64,000 nucleotides of DNA from Rhodococcus sp. UNC23MFCrub1.1 (GCF_000686025.1 NZ_JMLQ01000001.1:682001-746000); one strand, 5' to 3'; shown: positions 1-10,439, counted from the first letter of the stretch. A program made the numbers and translations. The notes: a model not told the origin generated them from the sequence alone.

Positions 1-298
1 ACCCCGCTTCGAGGTCGCCGCCGCCCTCGAGCAGGCCGCACTCGCCGAACTGCGCGAACGCCGCCCCGACCGCGCCATCGAGACCAACGTCGAATTCTGG
101 GCCGCCGTCATCCTCGACTTCGCCGAAGTTCCCGCGCACATGATGCCCGCCATGTTCACCTGCGGCCGCACCGCCGGCTGGTGCGCCCACATCCTCGAAC
201 AGAAACGCCTCGGCAAGCTCGTGCGTCCCGCCGCCATCTACACCGGTCCCGCACCGCGCTCCCCCGAGAGCGTCGAGGGGTGGGGCACCATCGCGTGA
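1..298 (+). CDS. Citrate synthase, C-terminal fragment (partial)
   Basis: The frame is open from the window start to a TGA at 296-298 and encodes the last 98 residues. The segment contains NVEFWAAVILDF and CGRTAGWCAHILEQ, typical of the C-terminal helical part of actinobacterial citrate synthase 2, which condenses acetyl-CoA and oxaloacetate. FEVAAALEQAALAEL precedes the conserved block. The 5' part lies outside the window, so length and start cannot be judged. A citrate synthase near serC and sepH fits the mycobacterial order (citA near Rv0884c). Citrate versus 2-methylcitrate synthase cannot be separated from this fragment alone. Confidence 0.85.
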   Translation, partial: PRFEVAAALEQAALAELRERRPDRAIETNVEFWAAVILDFAEVPAHMMPAMFTCGRTAGWCAHILEQKRLGKLVRPAAIYTGPAPRSPESVEGWGTIA

Positions 299-492
299 GG
301 TAGGTGGGGTGCCCAGTTGCTGGGTGCCCGGGTTTCCGCCGCGCGCACCGCACGGTGTTTCGCGCATTTCTCGTCCTGCGCGCGTAGCCGAGCGGTGCGC
401 GCGGGGCAAGGGGCGGGCGCTCGAACCCGGGGATGACGGCCGACTGTGGACGGCCGCAGCGCGGGCGACCGACTCGTGCGCACACTGCGGCC

Positions 493-1443
493 GTGAACTT
501 CTACGGGGAACTGCTGCTCAGCCGTCGTGACGCACTCGCACGCGGCGCCACCGACGCCGAGATCAAGGCTGCACTGGCGCGTCGCGAGATCGCCGTCGTC
601 CGGCGCGGCATCTACGTCCCGGCGGCGGTCCTCGAATCGCTCGACGCCACCGGCCGGCACCTGCTCGAGGTGCGCGCGACGCTGCTGGCGAGCGCCCCCG
701 CGGCGGCCGCCGCACACGGTTCCGCAGCCTTGGTGCACGGGATGTCGTTGTGGCGAGTCCCGGAACGGGTGCATCTCGGGATTCCGCGATCGTCGGGTGG
801 CCACGTCGGTCGGCATCGCCACGTGCATGCCGACGGTCTGACCGAGCGGGACGTCGACGTCATCGACGGCCTGCGCTGCACGTCCGCTGCGCGCACCGTC
901 GCCGATCTCGCGCGGACCCTCCCGTTCGAGGATGCGGTCTGCGCCGGTGACTCCGCGCTGAACCGACATCTCGTGACGCCGGAGTCGGTGCGCGAGTCGC
1001 TGAGCCGTACGCCGTCTCATCGCAGACGCACCGCCGCCGAGTGTGTACTCGACTTTCTGGACGGGCGAAGCGAGAGCGTCGGGGAGTCGCGGAGCCGCGT
1101 GTATCTGCACCATCTCGGCGTTCCGTGCCCGGAACTGCAGGTCACGCTGATGCTCTCGGACGGCCGCACCACCTTCCGTCCCGATTTCCTGTGGGAGGAC
1201 GAGGGCGTGATCGGCGAGTTCGACGGCGTCTCGAAGTACTCGGCCCTCGCACGCCCCGGCGAGTCACCCGCCGACGTCCTGGTGCGGGAGAAGCGTCGCG
1301 AGGACCTGCTCCGCGCACACGGATGGACGGTGGTGCGCTGGACGTGGTCCGATCTGACGTCGCCGCAACTCGGCCGCGAACTGCGTCGGGTGCTGGCCGC
1401 AGGGTGCGGGGGCGCACGGCCGCGCACCACTCGGGTGGGGTGA
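493..1443 (+). CDS. AbiEi-like N-terminal domain plus DUF559/PD-(D/E)XK-like protein
   Basis: A 316-residue protein. Residues about 1-60 look like the winged-helix 'type IV TA AbiEi antitoxin N-terminal' domain (RRDALARGATDAEIK, RRGIYVPA). The C-terminal 110 residues resemble DUF559/Vsr-like endonuclease folds: FRPDFLWEDEGVIGEFDG supplies the D...E acidic pair and REKRREDLLRAHGW follows, as in very-short-patch-repair-like proteins. GTG at 493 is preferred because similarity begins there; an ATG at 433 is also in frame. There is no adjacent AbiEii-like nucleotidyltransferase toxin, so it is probably a solitary member of a family common in Actinobacteria. Nuclease activity is inferred, not shown. 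Confidence 0.75.
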   Translation: MNFYGELLLSRRDALARGATDAEIKAALARREIAVVRRGIYVPAAVLESLDATGRHLLEVRATLLASAPAAAAAHGSAALVHGMSLWRVPERVHLGIPRSSGGHVGRHRHVHADGLTERDVDVIDGLRCTSAARTVADLARTLPFEDAVCAGDSALNRHLVTPESVRESLSRTPSHRRRTAAECVLDFLDGRSESVGESRSRVYLHHLGVPCPELQVTLMLSDGRTTFRPDFLWEDEGVIGEFDGVSKYSALARPGESPADVLVREKRREDLLRAHGWTVVRWTWSDLTSPQLGRELRRVLAAGCGGARPRTTRVG

Positions 1444-1561
1444 CCGCGCCCGCCGGCCCACCAGCACCGGGCAACCAGCACCGAGACGCCCAGCGGGGTG
1501 CACGACCCCTGTCACGGCTGCACTACCCTGATCACGCCGGTAACGCCCACACCGAAACTAA

Positions 1562-2698
<1,137 letters not shown>

Positions 2699-2826
2699 GA
2701 GCGTGCGTGTCCCCCCCGACTGCTGCACTGTGGTGCATTACAGTCGGGGGAGGCACCGAACCCGGCCCCGTGCTCGGACAGCGAGCAGCCGAGGGGCAGG
2801 GGCCGTCGCGACGCAAAGGAGTGATC

Positions 2827-3687
2827 GTGCGAGAGATCCACGTGATCGGCCTGGCGTCGGACGGCAAGCACATCGTCTGTGCCGATTCCTCCGGTGAGAA
2901 GTTCCGTCTGCCGGCCGACGAGAAGTTGCGTGCCGCCGCCCGTGGTGACGCCGCGCGACTCGGACAGATCGAGATCGAGATGGATTCTCTGATGCGACCG
3001 CGCGAGATCCAGGCGCGCATCCGGTCCGGCGCCTCCATCGAGCAGGTGGCCAAGGAGTCGGGTATGCCGGCGAGCAAGGTGGAGCGCTACGCGCACCCCG
3101 TTCTGCTGGAACGCTCCCGCGCTGCCGAACTCGCCCAGCTGGGCCACCCCCTGCGTGCCGACGGGCCCGCCGTGCTCACCCTCGTGGAGATCGTGGGACT
3201 CGCGTTCCGCGGCCGCGGGCATTCGATGGACCAGGCCGAGTGGGACGCGTGGCGCGACGAGGACAATCACTGGATCGCTCAGCTGACGTGGCCCGCGGGA
3301 CGCACCACCAACACCGCGCACTGGCGTTTCCAGCCGGATGCCCACGGCGGCAGTGTCACGCCCCTCGACGACGCGGCGTCCGAGCTGATCGACCCCGACT
3401 TCGGCCGCCAGCTCCGAGGGCTGGCCCCCGTCGTCGCCGCCGAGGAGGAGTCGCCGTCGCAGCAGACCCTCGACGACTACTACGGGGTCGACGCGGACTC
3501 GGACTCGGACACGGAGACCACGGCTGAGCAGCCCGAACCCCCGGAGACACCCGCAGCCGAGCCCGAGCCCGAACCGACGCAACCCAAGCCGGCGCCGGGC
3601 CACGCGAACGCGAAGGACAAACGGGGAAAGCCCGCCATGCCGTCGTGGGAGGATGTCTTGCTGGGAGTGCGCAGCAACGGCCGCTGA
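2827..3687 (+). CDS. sepH: Cell division protein SepH (DUF3071)
   Basis: A 286-residue protein. SepH is an actinobacterial FtsZ-interacting protein that stimulates FtsZ assembly. The N-terminus REIHVIGLASDGKHIVC is the family signature. A helix-turn-helix lies around residues 55-95 (ASIEQVAKESGMPASKVERY), followed by an acidic, proline-rich linker (about 215-270) and the conserved C-terminal tail PSWEDVLLGVRS. The GTG at 2827 is chosen over GTG 2821 because AAAGGA ends at 2820, giving normal spacing to 2827. A TTACAGT -10-like motif lies about 80 nt upstream, so it may have its own promoter apart from serC. Confidence 0.93.
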   Translation: MREIHVIGLASDGKHIVCADSSGEKFRLPADEKLRAAARGDAARLGQIEIEMDSLMRPREIQARIRSGASIEQVAKESGMPASKVERYAHPVLLERSRAAELAQLGHPLRADGPAVLTLVEIVGLAFRGRGHSMDQAEWDAWRDEDNHWIAQLTWPAGRTTNTAHWRFQPDAHGGSVTPLDDAASELIDPDFGRQLRGLAPVVAAEEESPSQQTLDDYYGVDADSDSDTETTAEQPEPPETPAAEPEPEPTQPKPAPGHANAKDKRGKPAMPSWEDVLLGVRSNGR

Positions 3688-3769
3688 GTCGAGCAGTGTT
3701 CACGCCAGAGCGATCTTCACGGCCGAGAAAGTGACCGTCTGAGACCGGACGACGACAAGGGGGCGCCCG

Positions 3770-4486
3770 GTGGGGCTGGGAACAGCAGCGTTGTGGTTCG
3801 TCGACGCACCTGATCCGATCGCGGTACTGCGGTCCGGAGTGCAGTCCGACACCGATGCGGCCGCGGCCGTCGCACGGAAGCTCCACCCCGGTCTCGAGCC
3901 CACCCTCGTCGGCATGGCTCCCCTGACGGCGTTCGCCGTGGCGTCGGAGCCGAACCGCGTGCTGGTCGGCTGCTACCCGGGCATCACCGTCGTCTGCGCG
4001 TCCGAGCCCGCCGCGGTGCGCCCGTCGACTCTCGAGGAGTCGTGGACGTCGTTGCTGCCGTCCGCGCACACCTTTCTCGTCGCCTCCGAACGCGAGCACG
4101 CGTGGGGCGCCTTCGCGCAATGGGACTCCGGCACCCTGAAGCGCTCGTTCAGCGCCGGCCCCACCTACATCCACGAGGACGAGGGTCTTCCCTTCCCGTG
4201 GGAACGGCCCTTCTGGTCGGGCGACCATCCGCTGCAGTTCGACGGCGAGAAGTTTCCCGATCCCCAGGCGCTGCCGTTCCACCCCCAGGAGTTCGCCGAC
4301 GCGGCGAGCGCCCACTGGCTCGGCGTCCGCATGATCGGCGGTGCCCGCGACGGGGACACCGACCCCGGGTCGGTGCTGTTGTGCGACTTCGCGATGCGCG
4401 ATCCGGCGGCGACCCCTCCGCCCGAACCGCCGCGACCGGAGACTCCGGAGCCGCAGCGCAAGCGCGGCCTGTTCCGGCGCCGCTAG
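3770..4486 (+). CDS. DUF6928 family protein
   Basis: A 238-residue cytoplasmic protein beginning LGTAALWFVDAPDPIAVLRSG, the pattern I associate with the actinobacterial DUF6928 family; its function is unknown. There is no signal peptide or membrane helix. The C-terminus ends in a proline-rich stretch and the basic tail RKRGLFRRR. GTG 3770 has AAGGGGG upstream at about 3757-3763. The 3' end overlaps the convergent DUF2537 gene by 4 nt. Family assignment is from memory of motif shape. Confidence 0.78.
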   Translation: MGLGTAALWFVDAPDPIAVLRSGVQSDTDAAAAVARKLHPGLEPTLVGMAPLTAFAVASEPNRVLVGCYPGITVVCASEPAAVRPSTLEESWTSLLPSAHTFLVASEREHAWGAFAQWDSGTLKRSFSAGPTYIHEDEGLPFPWERPFWSGDHPLQFDGEKFPDPQALPFHPQEFADAASAHWLGVRMIGGARDGDTDPGSVLLCDFAMRDPAATPPPEPPRPETPEPQRKRGLFRRR

Positions 4487-4758
4487 ACCGACGCGTCGAC
4501 GGCGAACGCCAGCACACCCACGGCCGCGCCGGCGACGATGCCCGGAACGACGAAGCGCCACACCGGATCTGCACGCCGGCGGGCGACCGACGGCGCAGCG
4601 CCGCCCACCATCACGGCCATCACCAGGACAGCGAAGAGGCTGCTGACCCGGAGCAGGGTGAGGCCCAGCGAGATCACCGCGGCGGCGGTGACGAGTGCCG
4701 CGGCGACGGCACACGCAATTCCCGGGCCCCACGGTGTCGGTTCGTCCGGATCCCTCAT
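4483..4758 (-). CDS. DUF2537 small membrane protein
   Basis: A 91-residue protein with three hydrophobic segments (about residues 12-33, 38-55 and 66-86), a likely inner-membrane protein of unknown function. Position and size match the DUF2537 membrane protein next to the rRNA methyltransferase and sepH in mycobacteria (Rv0882, from memory). Its start overlaps the stop of the upstream methyltransferase (4755-4758), so the two are probably translationally coupled. Confidence 0.78.
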   Translation of the reverse strand: MRDPDEPTPWGPGIACAVAAALVTAAAVISLGLTLLRVSSLFAVLVMAVMVGGAAPSVARRRADPVWRFVVPGIVAGAAVGVLAFAVDASV

Positions 4759-5558
4759 CCCGTGCGCACCCGCTCGTAGAACGCCATGGCGGCCGCGGTG
4801 GCGACGTTGAGCGAGTCGGTGCCCGGTGCCATCGGGATCCGCGCCCGGACGTCGGTGGCGCGCATCGCGTGTTCGGTGAGTCCGGGCCCCTCGGCGCCGA
4901 GCAGGAGCGCGACCTTCTCCCCCGTCATCGCCTCGGCCAGCGGAACGGCGGTGGGATTCGGAGTCAGCGAGACGAGCTGGAACCCGTTGTCGCGCAGCAC
5001 GGACAGCCCGCGCGGCCAGTCGGGGACCGTGGCGAACGGCACGCGCAGCACGTGGCCCATAGAGACACGCACCGACCGTCGGTACAGCGGGTCGGCGCAG
5101 GCGCCGCCGAAGAGGACGGCGTCGGCACCGAGGCCGGCGGCATTGCGGAACATGGAGCCGAGGTTCTCGTGGTCGTTGACGCCTTCGAGAATCGCCACGG
5201 TCCGCGCGTCGGCGACGACGTCCGCGAGGTCCAGCGGTGCGGGGCGCCGGGCGGCCGCGAGCACCCCGCGGTTGAGGTGGAACCCGACGGCCTCCGCCAT
5301 GACGTCCGCCGTGGTGCGGTAGAACGGCACGTCGACGTCCACGAGATCGTCCGCGAGCTCACCGAGCCGCCGCTCGACGCCCAGCAGCGAGAGGGGCTCG
5401 AAACGTGACGCGACAAGGCGCTGGACCACCAGAACACCCTCCGCGATCACCAGCCCCTTGCCCTCGGGCAGGTCGGGGCGACGGTCCGAGGAGTTGAGGT
5501 CCCGGAAGTCGTCGAGGCGAGGATCGGCTGGGTCGGTGATGTCGACGACGTGTACCAC
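4755..5558 (-). CDS. TrmH/SpoU-family RNA 2'-O-methyltransferase
   Basis: A 267-residue AdoMet-dependent SPOUT enzyme predicted to methylate a ribose 2'-OH in rRNA or tRNA. After an N-terminal substrate-binding region come the three SpoU motifs: NDHENLGSMFRNAAGLGADAV (motif 1, about 128-148), LLLGAEGPGL (motif 2, about 215-224) and IPMAPGTDSLNVATAAAM (motif 3, about 239-256). The start is GTG at 5558 on the minus strand. It is divergent from the Eis-like gene with 62 nt between the starts. The exact target nucleotide cannot be told from the sequence. Confidence 0.92.
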   Translation of the reverse strand: MVHVVDITDPADPRLDDFRDLNSSDRRPDLPEGKGLVIAEGVLVVQRLVASRFEPLSLLGVERRLGELADDLVDVDVPFYRTTADVMAEAVGFHLNRGVLAAARRPAPLDLADVVADARTVAILEGVNDHENLGSMFRNAAGLGADAVLFGGACADPLYRRSVRVSMGHVLRVPFATVPDWPRGLSVLRDNGFQLVSLTPNPTAVPLAEAMTGEKVALLLGAEGPGLTEHAMRATDVRARIPMAPGTDSLNVATAAAMAFYERVRTG

Positions 5559-5620
5559 GGACCCATCTTCTCAGGACGTGTTCCGGCGGTGCATCGGCGC
5601 GGCCGATAAGGTCGTCTGCG

Positions 5621-6835
5621 ATGACTACCGACGACACGATCACCATCCGTACCGCCACCGAGGACGACTGGGACGCCATCGCGCTCCTCGACGCCCACGC
5701 TTTCGGTGAGCACCAGAACAGCGAGGACATGGAGGAGACCAAGATACTCACGGCCTCGTCCGAGATCTTCCTGGCGTGCGACGGTGACCTGCCGGTCGGT
5801 GTCACGATGCACTTCCCGATGGACGTCACCGTTCCCGGTGGCCGCACCCTGCCCGCGACGGGGGTGTCGTGGGTGTCGGTCGCTCCCACGCATCGCCGAC
5901 GTGGCATCCTGCGCCGGATGTTCACCGCGCAGCACGAGCGCTTCGAGGAGGCGGGCAAGCCCCTGTCGGTGCTCACGGCGAGCGAGGCGACCATCTACGA
6001 GCGGTTCGGGTACGGCGCCGCCACGCAGGGTGTCAACTACACCATCGACCGGCGCTTCACCGCGTTCCGCAAGGATCTGCCGCCGCCCCGGGGCGCCCGT
6101 CTGGTGACGTCCGCGGAGGCTCGTGAACTGCTGCCGGAGATCTACGGACGGTGGCAGCGACAGACCGCCGGCGCCCAGCCGATGCCCCAGACCCGGTGGC
6201 ATCGCTTCTTCGCCGATCGCAAGAACTCCCGCGGTGGTTTCTCCAAGCTCTTCTTCATCGTCCACCCCGACGGATACATCGCGTTCCGCCGCGGCTACCG
6301 CGTCGGGACAGCGGGGGCGCAGGAGGCGCGCATCGTCGACATCATCGCCGCGACGGACGAGGCACGCTCCGATCTCTGGCAGGTGATGTGCGGCATCGAT
6401 CTCGTGGAGACGATCGAGGTGACGCTTCCCGTCGGGGATCCGCTGCTGACACTGCTGACCGATCGCCGTGTCCCGCAGGTCACCGGCGTCAAGGACGGCC
6501 TGTGGGTGCGGTTGATGGACGTCCCGGCGGCGCTGTCGGCGCGGACGTACGCCATCGACACCGATCTCGTGATCGGCGTGGAGGATCCGTTCCTGCACGC
6601 CGGCGGCGCCTATCGCTTCGTCACCCGCGACGGGCACGCCGAGGTCACCCGCAGTGACGACGACCCCGACGTGACGGTGTCCTCGTCCGTCCTCGGCAGC
6701 CTCTACCTCGGCGCGCACCGCGCTCGCCAGTTCGCGGCCGCCGGCCGAGTGGCGTCGACGACGGAGAAGGCGTTGCACGAGTTCGATCTGGCTTTCGGCA
6801 CCCCGAGCCAGCCCCAGATCGGCTGGTTCTTCTAG
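5621..6835 (+). CDS. Eis-like GNAT N-acetyltransferase
   Basis: A 404-residue protein with the Eis architecture: two GNAT domains followed by an SCP2-like C-terminal domain. The acetyl-CoA loop is SVAPTHRRRGILRRM (about residues 87-101). The chain ends in IGWFF, matching the free C-terminal carboxylate that acts as general base in Eis. Known Eis enzymes acetylate aminoglycosides and other amines; the substrate here is unknown. A TAAGGT box ends 8 nt before ATG 5621 with no Shine-Dalgarno, suggesting leaderless transcription. Its stop overlaps the convergent MFS gene by 4 nt. Confidence 0.88.
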   Translation: MTTDDTITIRTATEDDWDAIALLDAHAFGEHQNSEDMEETKILTASSEIFLACDGDLPVGVTMHFPMDVTVPGGRTLPATGVSWVSVAPTHRRRGILRRMFTAQHERFEEAGKPLSVLTASEATIYERFGYGAATQGVNYTIDRRFTAFRKDLPPPRGARLVTSAEARELLPEIYGRWQRQTAGAQPMPQTRWHRFFADRKNSRGGFSKLFFIVHPDGYIAFRRGYRVGTAGAQEARIVDIIAATDEARSDLWQVMCGIDLVETIEVTLPVGDPLLTLLTDRRVPQVTGVKDGLWVRLMDVPAALSARTYAIDTDLVIGVEDPFLHAGGAYRFVTRDGHAEVTRSDDDPDVTVSSSVLGSLYLGAHRARQFAAAGRVASTTEKALHEFDLAFGTPSQPQIGWFF

Positions 6836-8121
6836 GCGGGTCGGGGTTCGTCGACCCCGACGTCGGGCATCGCGATGTCGGCGACATGGGTGCGGCGCAC
6901 GACCAGCGCCGCGCCCAGGCCCGCGATCAGGGAGACGATCCCGCCGAGCACCAGCGGTGCGCGAGGATCGACGACGTCGGCCACCCAGCCGAGCAACGGG
7001 CTGCCCAGCGGGGTTCCGCCGAGGAAGCACAGCATGTAGATGCCCATGACCCGGCCGCGCATGTCCGACGGGACCGACGCCTGCAGGATGTTCATCGCGA
7101 TGGTGCTGAACGTGAGCTGGACTGCGCCGGCCGGGATCAGCATGACTGCGACGGCCCAGAACGCGGGCATCACTCCGGCCAGAGTCTCGAAGATGCCGAA
7201 CACCACCGCGGACAGCACGAAGAGACGGATCCCGGGGGTGCCGCGTCTCCGGGCGGCGAGAGTCGCGCCGATCAAGGTGCCCACCGCGAGCACCGTGGAC
7301 AGGAATCCGTACGCGTCCGCACCCTTGTCGAAGGTGTTGCGCGCGATCACCGACAGGCTCAGCGGGAAGTTGATGCCGAACGTCGACACGACGAACACGG
7401 TCGCCAGGAGCACGCAGAGATCCGGCCGCCCCGCGACGTAGCGGAATCCCTCCCGCACCTGACCTTTCCGACGCGGTGCACGCTCGACGGTGAACAGTTC
7501 GGCGGGCCGCATGGCGGCGAGGGCGCCGAACACCGCGGCGAACGAGGCTGCGTTGACGAGGAAGACCCAGCCGGTGCCGACCAGCGTGATGCCCACGCCG
7601 GCGATGGCGGGGCCGACGATGCGGGCGAGGTTGAACGTCATCGAGTTGAGGCCGATGGCGTTGGGAAGCCGTGCGGGACCGACCATCTCGATGGTGAACG
7701 ACTGCCGGACGGGCGCGTCGATCGCCGACGAACAGCCGAGGAGCAGCGCCAGGACGTAGACGTGCCACAGCGCCACGACACCGCCGACGTCGAGCAGCCC
7801 GAGCACGAGCCCGAACACGGCGGCAGCGGCCTGAGTGGCCATGAGGAGGCGTCTCTTGTCGTACCGATCCGCGAGCACCCCGCCCCACACGGACAGCACC
7901 AGTGTGGGACCGAACTGCAGTGCCATGACGATGCCGACGGCGAGCCCGTTGCCCCCGGACAGTTCGAGAACCAGCCAGTCCTGGGCGATGCGCTGCATCC
8001 AGGTGCCGATGAGCGAGACGATCTGACCCGACGCCCACAGTCTGTAGTTGCGCGAGTGCAACGCGTCGAACAGAGAGGGCCGGGCCGCGGACCCGTCCGT
8101 CCGCCGATGAAGTAGTTGCAC
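6832..8121 (-). CDS. MFS transporter (EntS/MFS_3-like exporter)
   Basis: A 429-residue integral membrane protein with about 12 hydrophobic segments. The start region SRNYRLWASGQIVSLIGTWMQRIAQDWLVLEL and the loop WGGVLADRYDKRR are typical of the EntS-like MFS_3 group, mostly drug or siderophore exporters. GTG 8121 is the first start that preserves the cytoplasmic N-terminus. It lies downstream of and co-directional with a marR gene (56 nt gap), which may regulate it. The substrate cannot be inferred. Confidence 0.9.
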   Translation of the reverse strand: MQLLHRRTDGSAARPSLFDALHSRNYRLWASGQIVSLIGTWMQRIAQDWLVLELSGGNGLAVGIVMALQFGPTLVLSVWGGVLADRYDKRRLLMATQAAAAVFGLVLGLLDVGGVVALWHVYVLALLLGCSSAIDAPVRQSFTIEMVGPARLPNAIGLNSMTFNLARIVGPAIAGVGITLVGTGWVFLVNAASFAAVFGALAAMRPAELFTVERAPRRKGQVREGFRYVAGRPDLCVLLATVFVVSTFGINFPLSLSVIARNTFDKGADAYGFLSTVLAVGTLIGATLAARRRGTPGIRLFVLSAVVFGIFETLAGVMPAFWAVAVMLIPAGAVQLTFSTIAMNILQASVPSDMRGRVMGIYMLCFLGGTPLGSPLLGWVADVVDPRAPLVLGGIVSLIAGLGAALVVRRTHVADIAMPDVGVDEPRPA

Positions 8122-8177
8122 GAAGTACCAATCTACTCCGGTGGCGGAGACCTCGGCCCGAGGTCAGGCGGGGAGCG

Positions 8178-8606
8178 TCACTCCGACTCGTTGACGATGG
8201 CCGACATGATGTCGACCGCGGTACGCATCGCCACGAGCTGGTCCGCGTCGAGCCCGCGCAACTGTTCGGTCAACCACGCCTCGCGGGCGTTGACCTCGTC
8301 CTCGATGACCTGACGGCCCGCGTCGGACAGCGACACGATGATCTGACGGCCGTCGGTGGGGTGGGGCATCCGGTCCACGTACCCGAGATCGCCCAGGGAC
8401 GCGACGACGCGCGTCATGGACGGCGGCTGTACGCGCTCGCGCGCTGCCAGGGTGCCCGGAGTCATCGCGCCTTCGCGTGCGAGGGTCGCGAGAGCGGAGA
8501 GCTGCGTGAGCGTCACCTGGCTGGTGCGGCGGCCTCGCAGGTGCCGCGTCATACGGACGACAGCGAGGGAGAGGTCGCCGGCCAACGCACGCAGTTCCTC
8601 AGGCAT
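8178..8606 (-). CDS. MarR-family transcriptional regulator
   Basis: A 142-residue winged-helix dimer protein: N-terminal helix, HTH TPGTLAARERVQPPSMTRVVASL (about 57-79), wing YVDRMPHPTDGRQIIVSLSDAG, and a C-terminal dimerization helix. ATG 8606 was chosen; a GTG two codons upstream is also possible. It matches the MarR (Rv0880-like) gene beside the SpoU methyltransferase in mycobacteria, here with an MFS exporter in between. It may control that exporter or itself. I found no clear operator palindrome in the short upstream gap. Confidence 0.88.
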   Translation of the reverse strand: MPEELRALAGDLSLAVVRMTRHLRGRRTSQVTLTQLSALATLAREGAMTPGTLAARERVQPPSMTRVVASLGDLGYVDRMPHPTDGRQIIVSLSDAGRQVIEDEVNAREAWLTEQLRGLDADQLVAMRTAVDIMSAIVNESE

Positions 8607-8668
8607 CGCCACAGGATACGGCACGTGCGGGTGCTGAACGACCCGCGCGAGCAGCGGATCTGCGCCGA

Positions 8669-10123
8669 CTACGTGAGCGCGTCCGTGATGGGCCCGAGGG
8701 CGAAGTACGCGACGAAGAGCAGGGCCACGATGCCGAGAAGTGGGTGGACGCTGCGGATCTTGCCGCGACCGACGGCGAGGACGACCCAGGTGATGAATCC
8801 GACGCCGATGCCGTTCGCGATGGAGTAGGTGAACGGCATGACCACGATGGTGAGGAACGCGGGCAGCGCCACATGGAATTTGGTGAAGTCGATGTCGGCG
8901 ACCTGCCCGATCATCAACGCCCCCACCACGACGAGGGCCGGTGCGGCCGCCTCGATGGGGACCACCGAGTACAGCGGTGTCAGGAACATCGCGGCGAGGA
9001 ACAGCACGCCCGTCACCACGTTGGCGAGGCCGGTGCGCGCACCCTCGGCGATTCCCGACGCCGACTCGACGAAGACCGTGTTCGACGACGCCGAACCTGC
9101 GCCGCCCGCGACCGCGCCGACACCCTCGACGACGAGCGCCTTGCCGACGCCCGGCAGCGTGCCGTCCTTGCTCGCGAGCCCGGCCTCCTTGCCGAGCCCG
9201 GTCATGGTGCCCATGGCGTCGAAGAAGTTGGCCAGCACCAGCGTGAACACCAGCAGGCTGGCCGCCAGGACGCCGATGCGGGTGAAGGCGCCGAACAGAT
9301 CGACGTTGCCCACGAGTGACAGGTCGGGGAGGTCGACGACGACGTCGGGCAGCGCCGGCACGCTGAGGTTCCAGCCCTTCGGGTTCACTCCCGCGGAGGC
9401 ACCGGTGTCGGTGATCGCCTCGATGATCGCGGCCACCACGGTGGTGACGACGATGCCGATCAGCAACCCGCCCCGCACCTTTCGCGCCACGAGGATGCCC
9501 ATGAGAAGCAGACCGAAGACGAAGGTCACCGTCGGCCACGACGCGATGGACCCGTCGATGCCCAGGCCGACCGGAACGGTGGTGCCGGCGATGTCCGGCA
9601 CACGACGCACGAAGCCTGCGTCGACGAGACCGATGAGCGCGATGAAGGCGCCGATGCCCGCCGCGATGGCGGCCTTGAGTTCGCTGGGGATGGCCTCGAA
9701 CACGGCGGTGCGGAATCCGGTGAGCGCCAACACCACGATGATGATGCCGTCGATGACGACCAGCCCCATGGCCTCGGCCCAGGTGACCTGCGGGGCGATG
9801 GTGACGGCGAGCAGCGTGTTGATGCCGAGTCCCGCCGCGATGGCGAACGGGTAATTGGCGATGACACCGAAGAGAATGCTCATGACGCCGGCCACGAGCG
9901 CCGTGACGGCGGCGACCTGGGGCACCGGGAGGATGTCGCCCAGCACGTCGGTCTTGGCCGCCGCGTCGTCGGGCGAGAAGCTGCCGAGGATCAGCGGATT
10001 CAGCACCACGATGTAGGCCATGGCGACGAACGTGACGACGCCTCCCCGCACCTCGGCGGACATGGTCGATCCGCGATCGGTGATCTTGAAGTACGAGTCG
10101 AGGAGAGACGTCGCGCGAGACAT
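8669..10123 (-). CDS. NCS2-family purine permease (AzgA-like)
   Basis: A 484-residue membrane protein with about 12-14 hydrophobic segments. SLLDSYFKITDRGSTMSAEVRGGVVTFVAMAYIVVLNPLIL at the N-terminus is the signature of the AzgA guanine/hypoxanthine subgroup of NCS2 transporters, in line with proton-coupled purine uptake. ATG 10123 begins this motif, so the longer upstream reading frame is not needed. Neighbours are marR downstream and the divergent DUF2530 gene. Substrate among purines is not resolvable. Confidence 0.92.
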   Translation of the reverse strand: MSRATSLLDSYFKITDRGSTMSAEVRGGVVTFVAMAYIVVLNPLILGSFSPDDAAAKTDVLGDILPVPQVAAVTALVAGVMSILFGVIANYPFAIAAGLGINTLLAVTIAPQVTWAEAMGLVVIDGIIIVVLALTGFRTAVFEAIPSELKAAIAAGIGAFIALIGLVDAGFVRRVPDIAGTTVPVGLGIDGSIASWPTVTFVFGLLLMGILVARKVRGGLLIGIVVTTVVAAIIEAITDTGASAGVNPKGWNLSVPALPDVVVDLPDLSLVGNVDLFGAFTRIGVLAASLLVFTLVLANFFDAMGTMTGLGKEAGLASKDGTLPGVGKALVVEGVGAVAGGAGSASSNTVFVESASGIAEGARTGLANVVTGVLFLAAMFLTPLYSVVPIEAAAPALVVVGALMIGQVADIDFTKFHVALPAFLTIVVMPFTYSIANGIGVGFITWVVLAVGRGKIRSVHPLLGIVALLFVAYFALGPITDALT

Positions 10124-10175
10124 GAAGTGGAGACTAGGCCATGACCCGGTGAGGGGCGCGGGTAGCGTCGGCGCC

Positions 10176-10439
10176 GTGCGCCCCACCCCCGCCACCCCGC
10201 CCGGACTGCCACCGCGCGTGACCGATCCCGCTCCGGTGCTCGCTGCCGGGACGCTGCTGTTCCTCGTCGCCGCCGTCCTGTGCTCGGTGGTCGACTCCTT
10301 CTCGGGCGCAGTCGCGGTCTGCTGGACGGGAACCGCTCTGGGCGCGTTGGGGTTCGGACTGTTCGCACTGCAACGCCGAGCTGCTCGCCGCGGCCGACGC
10401 ACGGCCCAGAAGGGGCTCGTGCACCCGCCCGAGGTGTGA
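10176..10439 (+). CDS. DUF2530 small membrane protein
   Basis: An 87-residue protein with two transmembrane segments (about 21-41 and 45-66) and a basic C-terminal tail (RRAARRGRRTAQKG). It corresponds in position to the small DUF2530 membrane protein found by marR and this permease in mycobacteria and rhodococci. GTG 10176 is preceded by TAGCGT at 10163-10168, 7 nt from the start, with no Shine-Dalgarno, suggesting a leaderless mRNA. An in-frame ATG at 10122 would overlap the divergent permease start and is less likely. Confidence 0.72.
   Translation: MRPTPATPPGLPPRVTDPAPVLAAGTLLFLVAAVLCSVVDSFSGAVAVCWTGTALGALGFGLFALQRRAARRGRRTAQKGLVHPPEV

Noticed and set aside
493..1443. Complete AbiE toxin-antitoxin locus
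   Set aside because: No AbiEii nucleotidyltransferase gene is adjacent; the next gene is serC.
5447..8131. 894-residue open frame on the minus strand
   Set aside because: It runs antisense to the Eis-like gene and out of frame through the MFS and methyltransferase genes. It is Arg/His-rich low-quality sequence caused by high GC; the real genes have clear motifs.
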